Shown here piece by piece: positions 56,742 to 64,000 of a DNA stretch of 64,000 bases. The notes below the pieces were generated by a model, which searched no databases, was not told where the DNA came from, and worked only from the letters and a program-made list of their open reading frames with translations. This stretch comes from Croceitalea dokdonensis DOKDO 023 (GTDB lineage Bacteria; Bacteroidota; Bacteroidia; Flavobacteriales; Flavobacteriaceae). The first letter of the stretch is position 1. The number at the start of each line of letters is the position of its first letter. Location of the stretch: assembly GCF_001306415.1 (NCBI RefSeq), contig NZ_LDJX01000008.1, positions 97,744 to 161,743 of the forward strand, read 5' to 3'. The position numbers and the translations under genes are program-made.

Positions 56742-58100
56742 ATGAATTTCAAAAGGCAAGTACTTAAGAATCTTGAGCGTTGGAAGGCCAGTAGGAATAG
56801 GAAGCCACTCATTTTAAGAGGTGCAAGACAGGTCGGAAAAACGACTTTGGTAAAGGAATTTTCCAAAAGCTACAAGAATCATATTTTCCTGAATTTGGAA
56901 AAATCTGCGGATGTGGCGGTTTTTGAAACCTACGATAATGTCGAAACACTGGTAGAAGCTTTATTTCTATCCAACAATATTAGCCCAAAAGAGCAGGGGA
57001 GTACCTTACTCTTTATTGACGAAATACAAGAATATCCCAAAGCTATCCAATCGCTACGGTACTTTTTTGAAGAAGTTTCCGATTTAAATGTCATAGCCGC
57101 AGGTTCATTGTTGGAATTTTCTATGAAAGATGTGGAAAGTTTTCCTGTAGGTCGTATCGAATATTTATATCTCTATCCTTTGAATTTCCAAGAGTATTTG
57201 GAAGCCATTCAACATACCGCCGCTATAGAACAATTGAATAGTATTCCCATAAAACCAGTTGCACATAAAACCTTGTTGGACTTGTTTCACAGATATGCCA
57301 TTATAGGAGGTATGCCGGAAATCGTAAAAACGGATATTGAATATAGCAATTTGGCAGAGCTGCCTAAGGTATACGAAAGTATTTGGGGCACTTATAAAAA
57401 CGATGTAGAAAAGTACGCTTCAGGGACAAGTGAAAGAAGGGTAATTAAGCATATTATGGATACTGCTCATCTCTATATAGATCAGCGAATCAAATTCCAA
57501 AATTTTGGAACTTCCAATTATAAATCAAGAGAAGTAGGCGAGGCCATGCGCAATCTCGATGCAGCCAAAATAATACAACTTATTTATCCCACTACGGATA
57601 TAGAACCCCCTATCAAACCGGATATTAAAAAATCACCAAGGTTACAATTTTTAGATACGGGTTTGGTAAACTATACTTTGGAAATACAAGCACGGATGTT
57701 AGGAATGGAAGATTTGAGCAATGCTTTTAAAGGAGCAATAATACCACACTTGATAACCCAAGAGGTCATATCGTTAAATACAATAACCAATACCAAGCCT
57801 AATTTTTGGATTCGCGAAAAGAAGCAGTCTTCATCAGAGGTAGATTTGGTGTATCCCTTTAGGGATAAAATCATTCCGATCGAAATTAAGTCCGGTGCCA
57901 CGGGAACTTTAAAATCTTTGCATCAGTTTATGAATAGAACGGACCATCCGTATGCCATCAGAATTTATGCAGGGGAATTTAAAATCGAGAATTTAATTAC
58001 AATTGAAGGAACACCTTTTTTATTAATGAATTTACCCTATTATTTGGGAACGCAACTTCCTAAATATATAGAGTATTTTGTGAGCAATTATAATCTTTAA
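56742..58100 (+). CDS. AAA-type ATPase with DUF4143 domain
   Basis: The 452-residue protein has a Walker A in LILRGARQVGKTTLVKEF (about residues 25-42), a Walker B in TLLFIDEIQEYPKAIQSLRYFF and a sensor segment VIAAGSLLEFSM. The DUF4143 domain follows (about 210-410), with a PD-(D/E)XK-like pattern near the C-terminus: SSEVDLVYPFRDKIIPIEIKSG. Proteins of this family are widespread accessory genes of uncertain function. Lower GC, the adjacent decayed integrase and the upstream repeats suggest it arrived by transfer. Confidence 0.9.
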   Translation: MNFKRQVLKNLERWKASRNRKPLILRGARQVGKTTLVKEFSKSYKNHIFLNLEKSADVAVFETYDNVETLVEALFLSNNISPKEQGSTLLFIDEIQEYPKAIQSLRYFFEEVSDLNVIAAGSLLEFSMKDVESFPVGRIEYLYLYPLNFQEYLEAIQHTAAIEQLNSIPIKPVAHKTLLDLFHRYAIIGGMPEIVKTDIEYSNLAELPKVYESIWGTYKNDVEKYASGTSERRVIKHIMDTAHLYIDQRIKFQNFGTSNYKSREVGEAMRNLDAAKIIQLIYPTTDIEPPIKPDIKKSPRLQFLDTGLVNYTLEIQARMLGMEDLSNAFKGAIIPHLITQEVISLNTITNTKPNFWIREKKQSSSEVDLVYPFRDKIIPIEIKSGATGTLKSLHQFMNRTDHPYAIRIYAGEFKIENLITIEGTPFLLMNLPYYLGTQLPKYIEYFVSNYNL

Positions 58101-58668
58101 CAATAATACTTCCCGGTCAAAATTATTTCATTTGAATTCATAAGGTGGTATTTGATTTCATTTGGAAATAATTACCTAAACTTATCTTGTAAGTAAAACA
58201 AAATAACTACGTTCTTAACCTGCTATATTCATCAAGTGTCCATAAAGGGATGTGATTTAGAGAAGTACAATCAAAATACCGAAAATCAATTATTTATAAT
58301 GATATGTAGCATGCTGCCACCACCAAAAAAACCCTATAGTCCATTGTTCGAGGATTTAACATCAATTTTTCGTAATCGTAAATCCTTTACAGCTTTTGAT
58401 TGAAACTGGTAATTTGATAACACCAAGCAAAGGTTTTAGTTAAACGCTATTATCAATATGGAAACGGTTTCCATGATTTTTTACATTTTTTTTAAAAAAA
58501 ATGTGACCTTATCATTTTTATCGTGTCCTACAGTAAATTTTAATTTTTTTTTAACAATACCACAACTTATCACGTTTTCACAACAATTCAATGTTCAAAA
58601 GTTGCCATTATGGTACCTTGTGAACAAAACCATTCATATAGTTATAGGAATAATCTCATTTTACCACC
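58101..58668. other. Non-coding region upstream of the giant repeat protein
   Basis: No gene can be supported in these 568 bases. A plus-strand frame around 58311-58403 (MLPPPKKPYSPLFEDLTSIF...) is short and may be a remnant. Two palindromes lie at 58460-58472 (GGAAACGGTTTCC) and 58483-58504 (ACA, eight T, eight A, TGT). The promoter of the following gene must be here. Confidence 0.5.
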
Positions 58669-61600
58669 ATGAAAAACCCCCAACGCCATTACCCAAGACT
58701 ATGTAGTATTCTATTAATTGCGGTAAGTTTTCTGCTTCATAGCCAACTCTTTGCCCAATTAAGTGACGTTCATTATTTACCACCGCTAAAACAGGGCGGT
58801 AATACCCAGGCCATACGCCAGCAAGCGTTTTACCTTTCCACCCCTGAGACCACTGCTTTCAACGTTAATGTGTTCCAAGGAACGGGCGCCTCTCCCGTGG
58901 CTACCTTATCTATTTCAAACACAAGTCCTGGAAAATATGATGTGCCGGATGGGGATAACAATATTTCCTTGGTAGACAATAACAATACTGGAATTGTCTT
59001 AAGTGCCAGTGGACTTCGTTTTGTTGCGCCCGGCGGACAAAAATTCTACGTCAACTATCGTGGCCGTTCAGGGTCGCAAGCAACCTCGCTAACATCAAAA
59101 GGAATCGCTGCGGCAGGCACTTCCTTTAAATGGGGAGGAATACCCAATAGGGCAAATACTTCTAGTGTTACCAGCACACTGGGCATTATGGCCACTGAGG
59201 ACAATACAGTGATCAATATTTTTGGTTATGACCCGGATTGTGAATTTCGTCTCCAAGGCAACAGGGGAGGTATTACGGCAGATAATATTCAAATTACCCT
59301 TAATGCCGGACAGACCTATGTCTTGGAAGCGGCCAAAAATGAAACACCTGCCAACATAGATGGATGGTTGGGTGCTTCTATCCAATCGGACAAAAAAATC
59401 GTTATTAGCAATGGGGGGTTAAATGTTGGGGTACGTACAACCTCAGCTGCCAGGGATGCGGCTATTGATCAACCCGTCCCAGAAAATGTTTTAGGCAGGG
59501 AGTACGTGTTCATCAGGGGAAACGGCCAAACAAACAATGAGACTGAGTTCCCCATCATTATCGCGACCCAAAATAATACGGAAATTTTTGTCAATGGGGC
59601 TTCCACTCCTATTGCCACTTTAAACAATGGGGACTATTTTGAGGTTCCCGGAAGCAATTATTCTTCCAATACCGCTGGGGCTAATATGTTCGTAAGAACA
59701 TCAAAAGAGGCCTATGCGTATCAATGTCTCACCGGGGCCTCTGGAATACAGACCTTGGGACTCAATTTTATAGCTCCGGTAAATTGTTTGCTACCGAGCG
59801 CTCTAAGTAATATTCCCAACATCCAAGATGTTGATGGACTGAATTTTAACGGAGGGGTGACCATTGTGGCCTCAACAACTACACCTGACGCCAACATTAC
59901 CCTAACGGATGGTACCGGAAACGTTGCCTTACCGGCTTCAATTCCAGTTGCCGGAACCTCGGATTGGAAAACATTTTTCATTGCCGGCCTAACCGGAGAG
60001 GTATCCGTGAATTCCACTGGTCCAATTGCCGTAGGTTTTTTGGGAGCTAGTGGAAACGCGGGATTGGGAGGCTATTTTTCAGGTTTTGATACGGTTCCTG
60101 TGGTAGAGCTGGATGTAACTGGTGGTGGTTGCCTACCGGCGGATGTTTTTGAGTCTACGGGAGGTTTTGATGCCTACCAATGGTTTTTTAATGGCCAAGA
60201 GTTGGTTGGTGAGACCAACAGTTCATACACCCCCACCGCCCCTGGTGACTTTTTCGTAAGGGTAACCAAAGGAACATGTACGTATGATTCCGCTATTTTA
60301 TCGGCCTATAACTGTAGTCCGGAATTAGTGTTGACCAAGGTGGACGATGTAGACCCGGTTACCGAGGGTAACACCGTTACCTTTACTATAAGCGCAGAAT
60401 ACTTAGGTTTTAATCCTATATCCAATCTTGTGGTTCAAGATATTCTGCCCCCAGAATTTACCATTTCCAACACCGTTACGAGTGCAGGTACATGGTCTTC
60501 ACCAAATTGGACTATTGGTGATATGTTTCCAGGAGAGGTATTTACTTTGGAGATTGAGGCAACCGCCAATGACGTTGGTGCCGATGTGACGGTGACCAAT
60601 TCCATAAGTGCAAGCTTTACCGAAGAGGGTACCCAAACCAACGATATCCCTGATGATTTGTTGGAGGAAACAACCATTTTAAATGACAATGACGGTGACG
60701 GTATCCCCGATAATTCCGACCCCGATGATGATAATGATGGCATTAGTGATGCCCAAGAGGTAACGGACGGTACGGACCCCAATGATGATTGTAGCTCGGT
60801 AGGGGGCACGCCACTGGGTAATTCTGATTGCGACAACGATGGGCTTACGACAGATGAGGAGACCACTGGCGTGGACGACCCAAGCACGCCGGCAGACCCC
60901 AATGGGGAGACAACGGACCCCAACAATGCGGATACGGACGGAGACGGTATTTCTGATGGCCAAGAGGCTTTGGATGGCACCGACCCCAACGATTCCTGTA
61001 ATTCGGTTGGTGGAACCCCGCTGGGAACGGCCGACTGTGATAATGATGGCCTGACCAATGATGAGGAGACCACTGGCGTGGACGACCCAAGTACCCCGGC
61101 AGACCCCAATGGGGAGACAACGGACCCCAACGTAGCGGATACTGACGGAGATGGTATATCGGATGGACAAGAAGCTTTGGACGGAACCGACCCCAATGAT
61201 TCCTGTGATTCGGTTGGCGGCACGCCGCTTGGCACGGACGACTGTGATGGCGATGGGAATCCTAATGCGGATGATCCCAATCCAACGGTAGCCACCGCGG
61301 TAGATGACAACACCACGGCGGACGTAGGTGTGCCCAAGACACTGAACATTCTCTTTAACGACGATTTCCTTGTGGGAAGCACAGTGACCATCACCGGTGG
61401 CACCGCTGCCGGGACGGTAAGCTTTGATGCGGTCACGGGAGAGCTTACCTACACTGCCATAGCGGCGGAGGACAACTCAACGGTCACGGTAACCTATGAG
61501 GTCTGTAACGGAACGGTATGTGATACGGCCACGGTTTTCATTACCATACCGGCATGTACGGACACGGACGGTGACAATGTCTGTGACGTGGACGATTCCG

Positions 61601-64000
61601 CACCAAATGACCCATGCGAACCCATGACGGACCCCAATTGGATTCCCGTTGGCACAAGTGATTGTGATGGTGATGGCCTTACCTATAATGAGGAATCCAC
61701 GGGGGTGGACGACCCAAGCACCCCGGCAGACCCCAATGGGGAGACAACGGACCCCAACAATGCGGATACGGACGGGGACGGTATTTCTGACGGACAAGAG
61801 GCCTTGGATGGTACGGACCCCAATGATGATTGTAGCTCAATAGGGGGCACGCCACTGCCTGCAGGGGATTGCGATGGAGACGGCGTCCCAAATGCCTCTG
61901 ATCGTTGTCAAGGTTTTGATGATAGTTCCGATAACGACTCAGATGGTGTTCCAGATGGATGTGATCAAGACGATGATAATGATGGTATTTTAGATGTTGA
62001 TGAATGTCCGGTTGAAGCTTCTGACATCTTCAATTATAGCATAGCCAATGGAGACGCCTTTTCCAACTCATTTATTACCGGCTCAGGTACGCTAGTTTTG
62101 GATGCCTTTACCTTGGATAATTCTTTTAGTCTTACCATTAATGGAGTAAATATTGGTGGGGAGTTGGAATTTCAGGAAAACACCAACAATGTGATACGTT
62201 TTCTTGATGGATTTGAATACGGACAAAATGGAGTGCCAGAAATTTGGCAATTAACAGGGAATAGCCTTGCTCCAATTGTTAGATTGACCATAGATGCAAG
62301 CGGGGTTGTAAGGTTATTTGGGGCAAGATCTTCTGGTGGTCCTTTAGAACCTTTGGAAACCACCTTTCCGTTGGAGAATGTTGTCTGGAATGCAACAGCA
62401 CCCAATGAATTGGTACTGGACCAGTTGGTCTTTGGACCTACTTCCATAACGGGAAATGTAAGCTTTGTGACCCTATGTGACACGGATGGCGACAGTATAC
62501 CAAATCAATTTGATAATGATGCTGATAATGACGGTTGTCCAGATGCCCTTGAAGGCAATGGGCCATTCAATTTAGCTAGCATAGAACCAAACGGTCAACT
62601 TTCCGGAGCGGTAGACGCGGCAACTGGTATTCCAAATAGTGCTGGGAACGGCCAGAGTAATACTAGTGCAGCAGATGGAGCCGTTACGGGTGGCTCTTGT
62701 GACGATGATAACGATGGCCTGACCAACGATGAGGAGTCCACTGGCGTGGACGACCCAAGCACCCCGGCAGACCCCAATGGGGAGACAACGGACCCCAACA
62801 ATGCGGATACGGACGGGGACGGTATTTCTGATGGCCAAGAGGCCTTGGACGGTACGGACCCCAACGATTCCTGTAGTTCGGTTGGCGGAACACCGCTGGG
62901 AACGGCCGACTGTGATAACGACGGGCTGACCAACGATGAGGAGACCACCGGCGTGGACGACCCAAGCACCCCGGCAGACCCCAATGGGGAGACAACGGAC
63001 CCCAACGTAGCGGATACTGACGGAGATGGTATATCGGATGGACAAGAAGCTTTGGACGGAACCGACCCCAACGATTCCTGTGATTCGGTTGGCGGAACAC
63101 CGCTGGGAACAGACGACTGTGATGGCGATGGGAATCCTAATGCGGATGACCCCAATCCAACGGTAGCCACCGCGGTAGATGACAACACCACGGCGGACGT
63201 AGGTGTGCCCAAGACACTGAACATTCTCTTTAACGACGATTTCCTTGTGGGAAGCCCAGTGACCATCACCGGTGGCACCGCTGCCGGGACGGTAAGCTTT
63301 GATGCGGTAACGGGAGAGCTTACCTACACTGCCATAGCGGCGGAGGACAACTCAACGGTCACGGTAACCTATGAGGTCTGTAACGGAACGGTATGTGATA
63401 CGGCCACGGTTTTCATTACCATACCGGCATGCACGGACACGGACGGTGACAATGTCTGTGACGTGGACGATTCCGCACCCAATGACCCATGCGAACCCAT
63501 GACGGACCCCAATTGGATTCCCGTTGGCACCAGTGATTGTGATGGTGATGGCCTGACCTATAATGAAGAATCGACGGGGGTGGACGACCCAAGCACCCCG
63601 GCAGACCCCAATGGGGAGACGACCGACCCCAACAATGCGGATACGGACGGAGATGGTATTTCTGACGGCCAAGAGGCCTTGGACGGCACGGACCCCAATG
63701 ATGATTGTAGCTCAATAGGGGGCACGCCACTGGGCAATTCTGATTGCGATAACGATGGGCTTACGACAGATGAGGAGACAACGGGTGTTGACGACCCAAG
63801 CACCCCGGCAGACCCCAATGGGGAGACAACGGACCCCAACAATGCGGATACGGACGGAGATGGTATTTCTGATGGCCAAGAGGCTTTGGACGGTACGGAC
63901 CCGAACGATTCCTGTGATTCGGTGGGCGGAACACCGCTGGGAACGGCCGACTGTGATAACGACGGCCTGACCAACGATGAGGAGGCCACTGGCGTGGACG
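58669..64000 (+). CDS. Giant secreted repeat protein (IgGFc-binding-like, DUF11, TSP3 and Ig-like modules), incomplete at right edge
   Basis: The frame is open from the ATG at 58669 to the window end (1777 codons). A signal peptide ends near residue 30 (LLHSQLFAQ). Residues about 45-480 resemble the IgGFc-binding-like N-terminal domain of Bacteroidota surface proteins (for example KFYVNYRGRSGSQATSLTSKG, VLGREYVFIRGNGQ). A DUF11-like domain follows at about 553-646 (LVLTKVDDVDPVTEGNTVTF). From residue about 672 on, calcium-binding TSP3 repeats (DTDGDGISDGQEALDGTDPND) alternate with an Ig/cadherin-like module (TAVDDNTTADVGVPKTLNIL). Such proteins are usually exported by type IX secretion with a C-terminal signal that would lie beyond the window. 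A role in adhesion is inferred. Confidence 0.93.
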   Translation, partial: MKNPQRHYPRLCSILLIAVSFLLHSQLFAQLSDVHYLPPLKQGGNTQAIRQQAFYLSTPETTAFNVNVFQGTGASPVATLSISNTSPGKYDVPDGDNNISLVDNNNTGIVLSASGLRFVAPGGQKFYVNYRGRSGSQATSLTSKGIAAAGTSFKWGGIPNRANTSSVTSTLGIMATEDNTVINIFGYDPDCEFRLQGNRGGITADNIQITLNAGQTYVLEAAKNETPANIDGWLGASIQSDKKIVISNGGLNVGVRTTSAARDAAIDQPVPENVLGREYVFIRGNGQTNNETEFPIIIATQNNTEIFVNGASTPIATLNNGDYFEVPGSNYSSNTAGANMFVRTSKEAYAYQCLTGASGIQTLGLNFIAPVNCLLPSALSNIPNIQDVDGLNFNGGVTIVASTTTPDANITLTDGTGNVALPASIPVAGTSDWKTFFIAGLTGEVSVNSTGPIAVGFLGASGNAGLGGYFSGFDTVPVVELDVTGGGCLPADVFESTGGFDAYQWFFNGQELVGETNSSYTPTAPGDFFVRVTKGTCTYDSAILSAYNCSPELVLTKVDDVDPVTEGNTVTFTISAEYLGFNPISNLVVQDILPPEFTISNTVTSAGTWSSPNWTIGDMFPGEVFTLEIEATANDVGADVTVTNSISASFTEEGTQTNDIPDDLLEETTILNDNDGDGIPDNSDPDDDNDGISDAQEVTDGTDPNDDCSSVGGTPLGNSDCDNDGLTTDEETTGVDDPSTPADPNGETTDPNNADTDGDGISDGQEALDGTDPNDSCNSVGGTPLGTADCDNDGLTNDEETTGVDDPSTPADPNGETTDPNVADTDGDGISDGQEALDGTDPNDSCDSVGGTPLGTDDCDGDGNPNADDPNPTVATAVDDNTTADVGVPKTLNILFNDDFLVGSTVTITGGTAAGTVSFDAVTGELTYTAIAAEDNSTVTVTYEVCNGTVCDTATVFITIPACTDTDGDNVCDVDDSAPNDPCEPMTDPNWIPVGTSDCDGDGLTYNEESTGVDDPSTPADPNGETTDPNNADTDGDGISDGQEALDGTDPNDDCSSIGGTPLPAGDCDGDGVPNASDRCQGFDDSSDNDSDGVPDGCDQDDDNDGILDVDECPVEASDIFNYSIANGDAFSNSFITGSGTLVLDAFTLDNSFSLTINGVNIGGELEFQENTNNVIRFLDGFEYGQNGVPEIWQLTGNSLAPIVRLTIDASGVVRLFGARSSGGPLEPLETTFPLENVVWNATAPNELVLDQLVFGPTSITGNVSFVTLCDTDGDSIPNQFDNDADNDGCPDALEGNGPFNLASIEPNGQLSGAVDAATGIPNSAGNGQSNTSAADGAVTGGSCDDDNDGLTNDEESTGVDDPSTPADPNGETTDPNNADTDGDGISDGQEALDGTDPNDSCSSVGGTPLGTADCDNDGLTNDEETTGVDDPSTPADPNGETTDPNVADTDGDGISDGQEALDGTDPNDSCDSVGGTPLGTDDCDGDGNPNADDPNPTVATAVDDNTTADVGVPKTLNILFNDDFLVGSPVTITGGTAAGTVSFDAVTGELTYTAIAAEDNSTVTVTYEVCNGTVCDTATVFITIPACTDTDGDNVCDVDDSAPNDPCEPMTDPNWIPVGTSDCDGDGLTYNEESTGVDDPSTPADPNGETTDPNNADTDGDGISDGQEALDGTDPNDDCSSIGGTPLGNSDCDNDGLTTDEETTGVDDPSTPADPNGETTDPNNADTDGDGISDGQEALDGTDPNDSCDSVGGTPLGTADCDNDGLTNDEEATGVD
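60829..63951 (+). repeat. 207-bp TSP3 modules and duplicated 420-bp Ig-like modules
   Basis: TSP3 modules of 207 bp (69 codons, from CDNDGL to GGTPLGxxD) start at 60829, 61036, 61663, 62698 (213 bp, two extra codons), 62911, 63538 and 63745, with a further partial copy from 63952. Ig-like modules of 420 bp lie at 61243-61662 and 63118-63537, nearly identical in DNA and exactly 1875 bp apart. A unique 828-bp segment (61870-62697) separates the two blocks. Confidence 0.9.

Noticed and set aside
58458..58706. Plus-strand frame of 82 codons before the giant repeat gene
   Set aside because: It runs through the T8A8 palindrome and overlaps the signal peptide of the real gene in another frame; the hydrophobic composition comes from T-rich DNA.
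60435..61436. Long antisense frame (333 codons) in the repeat region, and similar ones at 62595-63278 and 63558-63989
   Set aside because: They are opposite the giant repeat gene, made only of low-complexity Ser/Pro/Val repeats mirrored from the TSP3 modules, with no start-site support. The plus-strand frame has clear domains.
1..64000. CRISPR array, restriction-modification or toxin-antitoxin system
   Set aside because: The only regular repeats are the three 33-bp-period copies and the TSP3 coding modules; no cas, methylase or toxin motif was seen in any frame.

Overview
The window comes from a marine-type member of the Bacteroidota, most likely Flavobacteriaceae. The signs are a SusC/SusD pair, Bacteroidota-type promoter boxes (TAnnTTTG), a flavobacterial housekeeping gene set (fused ThrA, GyrA with Thr at the quinolone position, ClpC, a PgpH-like HD phosphohydrolase), moderate-to-low GC, and a giant thrombospondin-type-3 repeat protein of the kind usually secreted by type IX secretion. 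No rRNA and no CRISPR array were seen.

Layout. (1) 1-2248, minus strand: the 5' part of a large two-component-propeller sensor that runs off the left edge. (2) 2539-10186, plus strand: a tight operon for uronic acid catabolism and import: SDR (probable fructuronate reductase), uxuA, kduI, kduD, a DUF4861-like lipoprotein and a DctP-DctQ-DctM TRAP transporter. (3) 21045 down to 10198, minus strand: a facing operon of rhamnose isomerase, FGGY kinase, lactate oxidase/dehydrogenase, an NCS1-type permease, a tandem class II aldolase, kdgK, KDPG aldolase, uxaC and a Gfo/Idh oxidoreductase. (4) 23362-21263, minus: a separately terminated RhaD aldolase-dehydrogenase fusion, divergent from a GntR regulator (23536-24582). 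(5) 25012-30468, plus: susC, susD and a fasciclin-like lipoprotein, closed by a strong hairpin. (6) 30860-55663: mostly housekeeping genes: yebC, pterin dehydratase, a nucleotide-sugar reductase-like gene, glutaminase, gcvT, thrABC, nnr, clpC, gyrA, a TPR protein, an NlpC/P60-like protein, thiolase, the HD phosphohydrolase and a barrel-less TonB plug protein. (7) 55825-58100: tRNA-Ser and tRNA-Pro, then a decayed tyrosine recombinase fragment, 33-bp-spaced repeats and an AAA/DUF4143 ATPase, which looks like the remains of a tRNA-inserted island. (8) 58669 to the right edge: a giant modular secreted protein built from 207-bp TSP3 modules and 420-bp Ig-like modules.

How the genes fit together. 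Regions 1-5 form the sugar-processing back end of a polysaccharide utilisation locus. Unsaturated uronate goes through KduI, KduD, KdgK and KDPG aldolase. Glucuronate goes through UxaC, the SDR and UxuA into the same KDG pool. L-rhamnose goes through the isomerase, the kinase and RhaD to DHAP plus lactaldehyde, then lactate, then pyruvate through the FMN enzyme. Rhamnose plus uronate points to ulvan or rhamnogalacturonan as the polymer. No lyase or glycoside hydrolase is in the window, so this is an inference. A 15-bp motif recurs upstream of the uronate operon, in the rhaD/gntR divergent region and upstream of susC, and could bind one shared regulator.

The most notable oddities are that shared motif, an NlpC/P60 protein whose catalytic Cys is Ala, the evenly spaced triple repeat before the DUF4143 ATPase, the decayed integrase beside tRNA-Pro, the degenerate second half of the tandem aldolase, and the module duplications in the giant repeat protein.
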